A DNA stretch of 64,000 nucleotides from Tenrec ecaudatus (lineage: Eukaryota > Chordata > Mammalia > Afrosoricida > Tenrecidae), in assembly GCF_050624435.1 (NCBI RefSeq), contig NC_134535.1, positions 73,962,494-74,026,493 on the forward strand, read 5' to 3'. The position numbers and the translations under genes are program-made. Positions within the stretch are counted from its first letter, which is position 1. Every line of letters begins with the position of its first letter. This document shows, piece after piece, positions 1 to 11,900 of the stretch. The notes beneath the pieces are model-generated. The model saw only the letters and a program-made list of their open reading frames with translations. It searched no databases and had not been told where the DNA came from.

Positions 1-139
1 GTTTCATAGAGGTTTCAAGCCTTTCAGGAGCAAAGAGCAGGCCTGTCCTCTGGGTTGGTTAGAACTGCCAACCTTTGGCACGCAGTTGAACATGTAACCC
101 CTTTGTGTAATTAAAACTCTATAGATAAAATAACCACAA

Positions 140-352
140 AAACACACCCACCAAACTCACTGCCATCAAATCGATGCCGACTCACAGTGACCCTATAGGA
201 CAGGGTAAACTGCCCCCGTGAGTTTCTGAGACTGTAACTCTGTATGGGAATAAAATGCCCCGTCTTTCTCCCAAGGAGCAGCTGGTGGTTTCGAAGTGGT
301 GACCTTGTGGTTAGCAGCCAACTCATCACCACTAAACCACCAAGACCTTCAA
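140..352 (-). mobile_element. AfroSINE (tRNA-derived SINE), reverse orientation
   Basis: The plus strand reads the SINE backwards: 'cgatgccgactcacagtgacc', 'ctataggacag', then 'tttctcccaaggagcagctgg' and 'ggttagcagcc', ending near the inverted head 'accaccaag'. This is the long AfroSINE form with an extra middle block. It directly abuts the RACK1 pseudogene. Confidence 0.85.
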
Positions 353-379
353 AAGAAACAAAAGGTTTTTTCTCCGCTG

Positions 380-1425
380 AACAGCAGCAGGAGCTGGTGT
401 GTCGGAGCTATCCGGTACCATCCTTGTCGGTGACCCCCACACCCGCCACCACCATGACTGAGCAAATGACCTCCGTGGCACCCTCATGGGCCACAACGGC
501 TGGGTAACGCGGACCGCTACCACGCCACGGTTCCCGACATGATGCTGTCTGCCTCGCGAGATAAGACCATCCTCATGTGGAAGCTCACGAGGATGAGACC
601 AACTACGGCCTTCCCCAACGTGCTCTGCGTGGTCACCCTCACTCTGTGAGCGACGTGGTCATCTCTTCTGATGGCCAGTCTGAGCTCTCGGGCTCCTGGG
701 ATGGAACACGACGTCTCTGGGATCTTACAACGCCGCCATGTTGGCCATACCAAGGACGCGCTGAGTGAGACCTTCTCCTCTGACAACCGGCAGACGGTCT
801 CTGGCTCCCGAGATAAACCCATCCCGCTGTGGAATACTCGTGGCGTTTGCAAGCACACCGTGCGGAATGAGAGCCACTCTGCATGGGTATCCCGTGTGCG
901 CATTTCACCCGACAGCAGCAACCCCATCACCGTCTGCTGTGGCTGGACAAGTTGGTCAAGGTGTGGAACTTGGCTAATTGCAACCAACCACATCGGCCAC
1001 ACAGGCTCCCTGAACACTGTGACGGTCTCTCTGGATGGATCCCCCTGTGCTTCTGGAGGAGAGGATGCAGGCCATGCTGTGGGACCTCAACGAAGGCAGC
1101 ACCTTTATACCCCTGATGGAGGGGACAGCATCAGCGCCCTGTGCTTCCGTCCCAACCCCAACCGCCACTGGCGCTGTGCTGCCACGGGCCCAGCATCAAG
1201 ATCTGGGACTTGGAAGGCAAGATCACTGTCGATGAGCTGAAGCAAGAAGTGATCAGCACCAGCAGCAAGGCCGAGCCGCCCCAGTGCACGGTTCTGGCCC
1301 GCTCTGCTGAGGGCCAGGCTCTCTGCAGGCGACACAGTTAACCTCCTGCGAGTATGGCAGGTGACCATCGGTACTCGGTAGAAATGTGTGGCACAGCTTT
1401 TTTCAAATTGAAAGACTGGCTTTCT
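380..1425 (+). pseudogene. RACK1P: RACK1 (GNB2L1) processed pseudogene
   Basis: An intronless copy of the receptor for activated C kinase 1, a seven-blade WD40 ribosomal scaffold. The start context at 454 reads MTEQMT, and the reading ends at a TAG at 1379-1381 after VTIGTR, the native C terminus. Recognisable pieces across all three frames include [70 protein letters not shown] and [20 protein letters not shown]. One base is missing soon after the start (about 469), another near 590, and roughly 16 bases near 735, so the frame is broken repeatedly. The lack of introns and the retained UTR-like flanks indicate retroposition. It sits in KIF5A intron 1 on the opposite strand. A functional protein is excluded. 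Confidence 0.95.
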
Positions 1426-1429
1426 AAAA

Positions 1430-2480
1430 AACAGGAAAAAAGATAATAGAAGTCTATATGCAAAGTAGTTGATGGTGGTTATCACTGGTGAGCAGAATGG
1501 CAGGAACATCTGTCAACATCTGATCTGTGATGTTGTTTTACTGCTTTTATCATTTTAAATATCGTAAGTGATGTTATAGGAAACAATGTAACGGTATGAC
1601 AGGATGTGCACAAAACACTGTCAAGCAAAAAAGGAGGTTAAAATAGTGTGTAAAGGATGATGCAATTTCTGTAAACAAAATGCATATACATATATATACA
1701 CACAAACACAAAATATGTAAATAGACAAGTATAAGAGAAAAATGTTCATAGTGTTTATCTTTGGAATTTAGGGGATTTTGTTCTATTTTCATTTAAATTG
1801 TAAACTTTTCTAAAATAAAAATATATAATTTTTAAATAAGTTAAAAATTAATATATATTTTTTGAGATTAATATTCTTACAACCTAAAGAACTCTCAAAT
1901 TAGTAACAAGAAAGGCATAAACTAAACAGAAAAGTCGGCAAGAGCTCAGTACTAACAATAGAAGAATATAAACATTCCATAAACAATGACATTCCACATT
2001 TTCAAAGAAAAGGAAGACAAGGGTGGAAACATCATTTGCCACATTTCCGATTAAAAACAAAGATATGGTGTTAATGCCTGGTGTAGATGAGCATCTTCAT
2101 TCCCTCCTGGCAGGAGAGTAAACCCATTCAACTTTCATGGGGCCGTTCAGAAATGTATGCTTCAAAGACTTACACTGTATATATCCTTCTACTTCCAAGA
2201 ATTTATACTATGGAGGTCACAGACATAGACAAAGATCTGACTACAAGGACGTTTATGATCCTGCTGCTTAGAATAAGGAGGAAGCAAAGCATTATTGCCG
2301 GTGCATTTATTTTACTCTTTGCTGCTATTTAAAATGACATCATAAGCTAGAAATGAGTGTCAGACAGAAGAAAATGTTCTAAAATTGATTGTGGTGATGA
2401 ATGTACAACTCTTCATGACTGAATTATTGAATTACAGGATATGTGGGTTATAAGCCAATAAAGCTTTTATAAATACATAG
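1430..2480 (+). mobile_element. LINE-1 3'-end remnants
   Basis: AT-rich sequence with the flavour of old mammalian L1 3' UTRs. One clear 3' end at about 2365-2480 reads 'gaaaatgttctaaaattgattgtggtgatga', followed by 'ccaataaagc'. A second copy of this same end occurs at 5900-6010. No L1 ORF survives. The stretch 1840-2360 is not further classified. Confidence 0.6.
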
Positions 2481-2857
2481 ATCATAAAATAGAATAAAAA
2501 TAAAATGACATCAGAAGAGAAGAATAAATCACAAAAACACGCTGAGTAATTGAACTATTGAATTATATGATATGTGAATTCTATGAAAAAAACTGTTTAT
2601 TAATCCTTTTTTTGCAAAAAAAGAGTAACCCCCCCAAGGAGAAAAAAACCACTGAGAAAAATTAGATATAAGAGAGCACATACCATATTATTAGCTTGAT
2701 GTGACGTTTAAGAAGGGACACACTATCTTTGGTGATACAGGGAGTCAGCATCATGGTCTACCTGGGTGATACTGACTGGACAGCGACCTGAGACAACTTT
2801 GAAGGGTGACAGAGTTGCTTTAGACATCCACAGGGGCAACAGTGGGCTGGTGTCCGC

Positions 2858-2938
2858 ATAGGAGGGCTTCAAAAAGTTTGTGACAGAATTCCATTCTTTT
2901 AATTCCATTTTCCACAAAGTTTCAACATCCCCATATGT
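2858..2938 (-). mobile_element. Short mariner-type MITE (about 80 bp)
   Basis: A short near-palindrome with terminal inverted repeats 'ggcttcaaaaagtttgtg' and the complement of the 'tttccacaaagtttcaac' end. Read in reverse it aligns with the MITE at 14172-14257, sharing the core 'ggaaaatggaattaaaag'. Its ends match those of the long mariner copy at 51557-52999, so it is probably an internally deleted non-autonomous derivative. Confidence 0.6.
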
Positions 2939-3149
2939 AAAATTCATCAAACTGCTTGCTTAAGATATTGTGCACTGTATGCAAATTACACCTCAATTAT
3001 ATCTGCTATCAAAATATATAACATCATTAGAATGCTGTTATGATGGTTCTTAAACATATGAGTTGATGTTCAGCCTCATTTCATAAAATAAACACACATT
3101 AAACTATGAATTACCACTTTTACTTATCAAACTGGTCAAATAAAATAGC

Positions 3150-3260
3150 TGGTTTTGAAACAATTTTACTGGCATATAATCCACATCATACAATTCAATG
3201 GTTCAATCACATCTAGAGTTGTACAGTCATTAATGTCATCAATTTGAGAAGATTTTCTTC
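3150..3260. mobile_element. Possible L1M fragment
   Basis: The segment 'aattttactggcatataatccacatcatacaattca' resembles the widespread ancient L1M 3' region (tttattgagatataattcacataccat). Orientation and limits are uncertain. The rest of 2940-4000 shows nothing I can classify. Confidence 0.4.
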
Positions 3261-4009
3261 TTTCTTGTACTCCTTGTTATTAGCTCTTCATTTTCCCTGA
3301 CCTCGCCAATCATACCCCATGAAACCATTAATCCAGTTACTGTCTCTATAGATTCACCTATCCTGGGTTTCATATGCAGAAAAACATAAAAGAACAAACA
3401 ACAACAACAAAATAACATAGTAAAACAGAAAATCCTCAATCAAAAAGAAAGCAAAAACTACTAAAAACTAGAACAAATTTTATATGGGTCAAAAGGGAGA
3501 TCAGATGATAATGGGTTAAATTTTCCCCTAACTACATCTGGAACAATAATTCCAGTGCATTCTGTGTAAGAGCAAGACTATTCACATCCCTGGCCTATGG
3601 TTCAAGGGTACCCACTGGACGCTTAATTCATGTGTGTTTCCCTTTACTTTTTTTTTCTCCCACTGAAACAACTTAAAAATGGGTCAAAGGGGAGATCAAA
3701 TGAGAAGATGTTGCATTTTAACCACTTTATGATGTCCTCTGCCTGGTAACAAGGCAGAGGCTTAATCTATGTGGGGATTCTGCAAATAGATTTGGGGCTT
3801 CTCCTATTGTCCAGAGCCTTCTGCAAACCAGGGGTTCACAATCTAAACTCTGATACCATTCCCTCCTCCTGCTCTGGATTATTTATGACCCTTGGATCAC
3901 ACAGGCTGGTGTGCTTCTTCCATGTGGGCTTAGTTGGTACCTCACTTAGATGGCTGCTTGTCTGAAAGCAAACTCTTAAAATACTAGACGAAAGAGTTTT
4001 TTAAAAAAT

Positions 4010-4290
4010 ATGGTGGTGATTAAGTGGAGAGCAAATGCCTTGAGAATGATTGGGGCAGGGAATGTATGGATGTGCTTTATAGAATTGATGTATGTATATG
4101 TATGGATGGTGATAAGAGTTGTATGAGTCCCTAATAAAATGTAAAAAAAGAAAAGAGGAGAAAAAAATGATTAGGGCAAAGACTGTATAGATGTGCTTTA
4201 TACAATTGATGTATGTATATGTATGAACTGTGATAAGAATTGTATGAGCCCCTAATAAATTGTTAAAATTAATAAAAATAAATTTAAAAA
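4010..4290 (+). repeat. Two tandem copies of a LINE-like 3' end
   Basis: Two adjacent copies of one unit each contain 'gtatagatgtgctttatacaattgatgtatgtatatgtatg' or a variant, 'gataagagttgtatgagtccctaataaaatg' or a variant, and an A-rich tail. Other copies lie at 5065-5375 (reverse), 13455-13885, 51640-51900 and 58095-58165. The longer copies carry an upstream G-rich polypurine block, typical of LINE-1 3' UTRs. I infer a lineage-specific L1 3' end. Confidence 0.7.
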
Positions 4291-4369
4291 AACAAAACAA
4301 AACAAAAAAAATATGGTGGTGAAAAAAAATACATGGTGGTGGTGGGTTAGTGAGAATGTGAAGAAACAG

Positions 4370-5055
4370 AAACAGATATTCTACTGGTCAGAGTATAAAT
4401 GGAGGCCAACTCTATGCAAAGTAATTTGAAACACTCTCTTAAATGCATACACTTTATGACTTCTACTTCCAAAAATGTATTCTACATTCTGCACCTATGC
4501 AAAATACGTGTACATATAAGGTCTTTCAATTGCAATAGCAAAAGACTATAACAATTCTAAAAGTCCATCGATAGGGGGCCTGATTAAATAAATTATGGTA
4601 TAGTTCCAAAACAGGAGACTGTAAAGTTATTAAAAATCGTGAGAGAGAGACGACCTGCTACCACCAAGAGGGGCATGGAACAAGTCCTCTGAGCCCAGGG
4701 ATCCTGAGCTGGGGCTCTGCTAGCCTCGGGAGCAGACCGGTGCTAAGCCGGTGGACAGCTCCGAATGCAGGGCCTCACAGAGACAGGAAGGAAACAAGGC
4801 CTTGCTCCCTACACTGGGAGCTGGTGGAGAAAGCCTCCCCTGGAGCGGAATTAACATCACACCTCCTAACCTGTGAGAGAATACATTTAAGTTTTTTTTT
4901 TTAAAGCATGGGGAAAACAAAGCATGAGCTAGCTCTTTACATGCTGATATGGAAAAATACCCAAAACATTTTAAAAAGTAAGACACAGGACAGTATGGTG
5001 CCATTTGTATAAAAAGCAGAATATGCATGTATATATAGCATGTATATATATTTCA
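4370..5055 (+). mobile_element. Ancient LINE-1 (L1M-type) 3' fragments
   Basis: Contains 'tgagaatgtgaagaaacagaaac', 'tccatcgatagggggcctgattaaataaattatgg' and 'taaagttattaaaaatc', hallmark segments of the old L1M 3' region seen across placental mammals. About 4650-4870 is GC-richer and looks like unrelated or inserted sequence. No ORF remains. Confidence 0.65.
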
Positions 5056-5064
5056 TTTGTACAT

Positions 5065-5375
5065 GTATAATGTATTTTTTAATTATTAGGGGCACATACA
5101 ACTCATCACAATCCATACATATATCAACTGTGTAAAGCACATTTGTATATTCATTGCCCTCATCATTCTCAAAACATTTGCTCTCCATTTAAGCCCCTGG
5201 CATCAGCTCCTCATTTCCCCCCCTCCCTCATGGACTCTTGATAATTTGTAAATTATTATTTTGTCATATCTTACACTGTCTGACATCTCCCTTCACCCAC
5301 TTTTCTGTTGTCTGTCCTCCAGGAAGGAGGTTATATGTAGATCCCTGTAATCGGTTCCCCCATATAGTGTGTTTT
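5065..5375 (-). repeat. LINE-like 3' end, same family as 13455-13885
   Basis: Reverse complement of the family: it begins with inverted 'aattattaggggcacatacaactcatcacaatcc' and runs through the inverted polypurine block 'tcctcatttccccccctccctcatgg' to 'ggttatatgtagatccctgtaatcggttcccc'. The last part matches the reverse complement of 13580-13610 closely. Confidence 0.7.
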
Positions 5376-5899
5376 GGAAGGATCCATGAGAGAGTGGTAG
5401 TAATGATTGCCTCTTAAAAGGGGAAATTGGGTGGCTGGGGAAAGGCACAGAGGAAGCTTGCTTTTCATTGTATGTTCTTTGTACCATTTAAATTTTGCCA
5501 CGTGTGGCTGTAAGACCTATTGATAAGAATCAAATAAAAATGTAAAACTAGTCAAAAATGTAAAACCCTGCAAGAATACTTGATAGTAGTCAAATGTTGT
5601 GTTAAGAATTAGGTTACAAAAAAAAAGAATTAGGTTACAAAACGACATTCAGTATATGATATACCTTTATTAAGTCTAATATATGTATATATGCCGGGGG
5701 AAAACGACTGGAAGCAAATATATCAAATTTCCACAGTTGTTTTTTTTTTGGTGGTGGTGGTGTGGGGCAGTTTGGAGAGCTTTTTTTGTTTTCCCATGTG
5801 GTTTTGTTTTTAACGTTGAAGATGATCTCACTGTTTTACTAGAATGAAAAGCATCATTTTTAACGAGGAGCTAATAACGAGGAGCTAATAACGAGCACA

Positions 5900-6010
5900 A
5901 GACGGAAGAAAATGTTCTGAAATTGATTGTGGTGATGACTGTACAGCTCTTCTTCACATGATTGAACTACTGAATTGTACAGTTTGTGAATCATACGCCA
6001 ATGAAACGGT
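5900..6010 (+). mobile_element. LINE-1 3' end
   Basis: The segment 'gaagaaaatgttctgaaattgattgtggtgatgactgtac' followed by 'ccaatgaaacggtttt' is the same L1 3' end as at 2365-2480. It is preceded by a short duplicated word, 'acgaggagctaata', present twice at about 5864-5893. Confidence 0.65.
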
Positions 6011-6277
6011 TTTAAAATGAAAACATTATTTTTTTAATGTTTGAGAAAATCTTCCTTAATTAATGAATTGGAATATCTCAGCCTGCCTCAATATTCCTTC
6101 CACCCAGTGGCCAAGAAACAAAGTCTCTAAAAAATAGTCTATCTAAAAATAAAAAGAAAGAAAACCCAGTCTATTGAAGCCTAAAGACTTTGCCTCTTCT
6201 CAGCCATGATCCAGCCATGCCTCAGAAAGCAAGGCCCCCAAACCCTTCCCGCTACCCCTCCTGAGAAGTTAGGAACC

Positions 6278-6278
<1 letters not shown>

Positions 6279-6328
<50 letters not shown>
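6279..6328 (+). repeat. (CA)n microsatellite
   Basis: About 25 uninterrupted CA units in KIF5A intron 1. They are probably length-polymorphic. No further function is visible. Confidence 0.97.
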
Positions 6329-6329
<1 letters not shown>

Positions 6330-7079
6330 AGGGATTCCAGAGGGCACTGTGAAAGCATTAAAATGGAGGGCGCTCTCCAAATGCTGAAGCCAGAGCAGAC
6401 AGAAAAGACGGATGTGTTTACTGGTGATGATACAGGCAGGTGACAGCTAGAAAGGGTGGCACTTAGTGCATGCCTATCACTGGCAGGGAAAGGCAGAGTT
6501 CAAAGGTTCTGCAAAGGCCTGCTAATCCTGTCCCTCTTCATAGCTGAGCCTGGAAAGCCCAAGTCTAGTTCTTTATTCCTTTACCTTAAAGATTTTATTC
6601 CCATTAAACCTCTTTTAATTTCCTATGCATCATACTCGGGATGAAATAATTTTGTTGACTCTTTTCAGGAAGATAACTAGACCAGTGGTTTTCAGCTTTT
6701 TCTGCTTCTCGACTACTCACATGGGACACCTCTCTCGTATTTACATCTCTCTTTACACATAATTAATTTTAATTGGTTGGTCGTGTGATGGGGAATTCTT
6801 TACCAAATCTGGGGGAGCATCTGGTTAGTTAGTTATATTGCCCCAAGCCCCTCCTTAGGTTTGGATCCTGGATTGAATTTCTCGAAGGCAGGTCATCTCT
6901 AACACGCACCCCCACCCTCAACCAGAGGCCACTCATCGTCAGTGTTTGTTGAGCAAGCATGTATAGATTTTGATGAAGAAAGGGAGCAAGAAGATGGAAG
7001 GGACCTGGAGGTTTGGATGAGGAAAATGTGAATGACTTCTAATTTTGACCTAAACCTGCTGTGGGAAGGCAGTGTATCA

Positions 7080-7290
7080 AACAACGAAAACCAACCCCGT
7101 TACTGTCGCGTCTATTCTGTCCACAGCAGCCCCACAGGACAGACGAGAAGCTACCGCATAAGGCTCCCTGGGATGTGGAATCTGTGGAAGCTGGCTGCCA
7201 CGTCTTTCTCCCAGACAGTGGCTGCTGGGCTAGAACTTCAGGCTTTCGGTTAGCAGCCGGACACTTGACTGCTATGCCACCAGGCACCTT
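7080..7290 (-). mobile_element. AfroSINE, reverse orientation
   Basis: Plus-strand text shows 'aaccccgttactgtcgcgtctattc', 'cacgtctttctcccagacagtggctg', 'cggttagcagccg' and the inverted head 'tatgccaccaggcacc'. It is diverged from the other copies. Confidence 0.8.
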
Positions 7291-7334
7291 GAATAAAAAG
7301 GGCAGCAGCATCTAACCCTCAGCAAGAGGTCACT

Positions 7335-7535
7335 GGGTGCGTGGCGCCGTGCTGAGCACTGTAGATGGGCTATCTCCCAGAAGACGGCTCATAGCATCCT
7401 ATGAGGTCGGAACTATGATCAGTCCCATTTTATAGACGAGAAAACGGAGGCTGAGAGAGGTCAGGTAGCTTGCCCACCGTCGCACGAGCCGAGAAGTAGA
7501 ACAATTTCAAATCCGAGCAATTTGACTCCAGAGCT
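7335..7535 (-). mobile_element. MIR SINE, reverse orientation
   Basis: Contains 'gtgctgagcactgta', 'ctatgaggtcggaactatgatcagtcccattttatagacgag' and 'gaggctgagagaggtcaggtagcttgccca', the reverse complement of the MIR core. This ancient SINE is common to mammals. Confidence 0.85.
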
Positions 7536-7961
7536 ACATCATCAACGTGATCAATGAAATGAAGCTGCCAGCACTGCGCCAGATCCTTAGCGTGGCTTCT
7601 TCTCCCCTCCCCCAGGCATGCCACCCCTCCCCCATCTGGGCTCCTCGCCAAAGCTAAAGCTCTCCACCATACCTTTTCTCCAACCTCAACTCCGTTTCCA
7701 GAACTTCTCAATGCCCATCCAACCTTTCAGAGGTTTCTCCCTGGACTCCCTCCCCTGCCTCCAGGGAACTGAAGACCCACTGACTGGGTGCAACGGGAGT
7801 GGGAGACGCTTAGAATTTTCGAAACGCGCACAGAGACCTCTCACCTTTAAGGAATGTCCCTTGCCAGCCACCCCCAGCAATCCCAAAGACTCCTCACGGC
7901 CATCTCTGGTGAGTCTTTCTTCCACATCCCACGGGCCAGATCTCTGTTCTCTTGAGCACCT

Positions 7962-7986
7962 TCACCACCACCACCACCACCACCAA
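7962..7986 (+). repeat. (CAC)n trinucleotide run
   Basis: A short CAC/CCA tract that produces a histidine run in an open frame at 7618-8040. That frame has no splice or homology support, so I treat it as a simple repeat. Confidence 0.85.
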
Positions 7987-8485
7987 CCCCCCAAAGCCTC
8001 CTGGCCAGCTCCTTGTTCACTTACATATCCCAGCAGCTAGTTTTCCATCATGGATAATGACTAGCTAGCGGGAGGACCTGAGATCAGGGGTCCAGAGAAG
8101 ACCAACCTGTTCCTACTCTCAAGAAAGCACTTGGTAGAGGCTGTACTTCCAGCACCAGGCCCGATTTCCATGGTGACACCCCTGGGGATAGTTGTCATGG
8201 TAATACTGGAGAGACACTGGCCACAGCAAACACTACTGCCCCTCTTCAATTGTCTCTCAAAAGGCTCCCCAAAGCTAAGGAAAAGCCCTGCTCTTTAGTT
8301 ACCAAAATAATCCTGGGCTACCCCAACTATACTGACTCCTCCAACAACCAGCAGGCCTCCACCTAGACTTTTCCTAGTGAGGTACTTGATTCTATTCGGT
8401 TTTGTTTTGTTTTTTAACTTTCTGAAGAACTCACTTAACGATAAGGAGAATGGAGGTTGGTGGCACGTCGTGGACACTTGAATGA

Positions 8486-8488
<3 letters not shown>

Positions 8489-8528
<40 letters not shown>
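8489..8528 (+). repeat. (GT)n microsatellite
   Basis: About 20 GT units in KIF5A intron 1, in reverse sense to the CA tract about 2.2 kb to the left. Confidence 0.97.
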
Positions 8529-8532
<4 letters not shown>

Positions 8533-10304
8533 TGTGCACGCTTGTTTTTCCACACTGTCATCCCTCTCATATCTGGTACTCCCTTAGAGGGCCTGGTACA
8601 GACCCAACAGCTCCAACAATAGGGACACCCTGCCCACCAAACACCAAGGCAGAGGAGTGGTCTCATCCCGTAGCAGAGGCACACTGGGGTTCTGAGTGAC
8701 ACAAAGAGCCAAGCAAGACAACATGCCCCCACCATGACTCAGCCCCTTCACTTTTGACAAGCCCTATCCCCCAGGTTCCTGGGACTGGTGGGTGCAGCGG
8801 GCAGAATAGGGGAGGGACAAGGTTCACAAAGCGTCTTCTCCTACTCAGCGCCAAGCAGAACAAAGCCCACAAACAGCAGAGACTCTGAAGGCCAGAGCTA
8901 GCCGCAGTGCTGCAGAAGCAAACAGCGGCAATTACCGGAAGGAGCAGGAGCAGTCAGGTCTAGAAAGATCTCATCACCCACCTTTACCTGCCTGCTTCCT
9001 CCATGTCTTCCTCATGCAGTCCCCAGGCACGAGACACCAAGGGGAGAGGGGAGGAGGAAAGAGGAAAGGGGGTAGGAAGGTCCCTAGTTGCGACCCTCAG
9101 AGATTTCCTCAAAATCATTTCTCCTACCATTCACATTCTCCTGGATGAGGAAAGGCTATTAAGGCTGGTAAGGCAAGCTCACAGGATGCCGCCTGAGACA
9201 AAATGGCCCCTCGGAGGCATGGCTCTCGGAGTGAGAGATTGACAGGGAGGGCTAGTGGGAGGGAAGAGGCAAAGCAAGACAAAGGAGTGGCCCTTCAAAC
9301 ATGGGGCAAAATAGAGAAGGAAGTACCAGCTGTGGGGCTGAGAGAGGATTTGAATTCACAGCCCCCCACCTCGCTTCCCCTCTCACCTCCCACAGTGACG
9401 CTCCTGTCTAGCCGGGCTGACTGGACAACTCACCACCACAGGGCCTCCTCCCAGTCTCAGTCCTATCCCAGGCCCAGCACATCAAGCAGCCCCAGAGGGC
9501 CTAAGGGAGTTGGTTCAGACTTACCTGAAATGCCTTCTGGAGCTAATTTTAGAAGTAGAAAGATTTCCTGATTTTTTTATGTGCGTGTCTGGGGGGTGAT
9601 CTGTTCCCCCATAACCACCCCTTGCCTGCTTCTCAGCCTTCATGTGGGGCAGGGGGCTCAAGTTCCAACTATCATAGTTATCTGTAATCCTCAGATACAG
9701 AGACCCCCCCAGGGTTGGTCTAGGCATTGGTTTAGCCCAGCCAGAGTGACCCGACAGCAAGGACGTCAGATGGCAAGGCCTGGGACCCAGAGCTAAAGAG
9801 AGACAGAAGTACTTCCTGAGTGGCAAATACACACAAACACAAACTCACACACAGTCGAAGCATCCACTGGGGTTCACAGTGTGCATGCAGGCACAGGGTG
9901 GTGGCAGAGGCCTCTTTGGGACTCCCTGGGATGGACAGGCAGCCTCTTTGAAAGACTGCTTCTTCAGAATCTCATTCTCACTGATTGAGCCAAGGCTTCT
10001 TCCTCTGCTCTATTCCTGTAACAAGCATCTTTCCAGCCACCGTGAGTCAAGCACACTTCAGAATCACCTCTGACCTTGAGAAGCTTCTTGAATGTGCCCC
10101 TCCCTTCCTAAGCAGGGCTCTCCTTCCCAGGCCCACCACCCATCAAGCCTCCCTGGACTTGATGCCCAGTTCCTCTCACCCCACAATCTTGAGGCCCCTT
10201 CCAGCCTAGGCCAGACCCAGCGGACGAGGACTCAGCATTCCCCTTGGCTCATAACACCAATAATAGATAAGAGTCCCCAACAGAAATCTGGGGAGGCGGT
10301 GTGA

Positions 10305-10475
10305 TGGCCAGGAAAAAGTGTGAACTTTGGAGCCACTGATCCACGTTCAGCTCCAAGCATTAATTGTGTGACCTTGAGAAAGTCACTTAAGTTCTTTGAG
10401 CCTCAACGTCCTCATCCGTATAATGGATCCACGAAGCCCTACTTCAGAGAGCTGTTTTGAGAAGGAAATAGCAAT
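10305..10475 (+). mobile_element. MIR SINE
   Basis: Forward MIR core: 'gtgtgaccttgagaaagtcacttaagttctttgagcctcaacgtcctcatccgtataatgg'. It sits in KIF5A intron 1, less than 1 kb from exon 1. Confidence 0.9.
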
Positions 10476-11181
10476 GGCCAAGTGACAAACATGGGAGGAA
10501 TATCATTCCCCTTCTGCCAAGAGCTCCTCCATGAGCAAGGGCGATGATGAAGATGGAATGAAGGTGGCTGGCTACTTTTTATTGGCTCACCAGGAGGAAG
10601 GATGAATAAACAAGTACTTATTAGGATCTTGGGGTTGGGGCATTGTTACTTGTTGAAGTGCTGGGGAGTGGTCTTCTTCCTACTGACCTGGGAGGAAAAG
10701 GCAGGCCTTTATTTCCTTAGGACCCCAATGGTTCCCCCAAACTGGGTGTGGCATCAGTGGATTCCTTTCCCAGAACACCCTTCATGAGGCTTGGCGCCCC
10801 TCCCCCAAGTTCAGGCTCTAACTAATTCAAGGAATGATGGAGGCCCTGGTCCCAGAGCCCACTTCCACTGCGACCCTGGGCTGCCAGCCTCCTATCACCC
10901 CCATCCAGTAGGCCTTCTCCTCCCTTCCTGGGGGTGGGGGGCGGCAGAGGTCGGAGCCAATAACAAAGGGAAGCCGTACCTTTTCTGGGGGAGAAGGAAA
11001 ACGTCAGAAAAACAAGGGACCGACTCTAAGGGGTGGGGACCCTGTGGAGAGCAGCAAAGGGGCTTTGGAGGCCCTGGTCCCAGGGAAGTAACCCCTTCCC
11101 ACTCTGCAGTCTGGACCCGGGGCCTAGCCAGGCCACACCCAGCCATCAAGATGCAGGAGAGAGGAGGGGCTGCGGCGCGAA

Positions 11182-11214
11182 GGATGGAGGATGGAGGATG
11201 GATGGAGGATGGAG
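11182..11214 (+). repeat. GGAT-rich short tandem repeat
   Basis: A run of 'ggatggaggatggaggatggatgg' just inside the KIF5A intron 1 donor side, purine-rich on this strand. Confidence 0.8.
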
Positions 11215-11280
11215 CTGAGCCGAGGGGAGGAGGTGAAGTGTGACAGGCAGGGGCTCAGGCTCCCAGAGGAGAGAGATTCA

Positions 11281-11900
<620 letters not shown>

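Noticed and set aside
6279-6328. Array-like CA repeat considered as a CRISPR or satellite
   Set aside because: It is a plain dinucleotide microsatellite with no spacers, in a mammalian genome.
7618-8040. 140-codon frame with a polyhistidine run
   Set aside because: The run comes from a CAC repeat inside KIF5A intron 1. No splice signals or homology support a gene.
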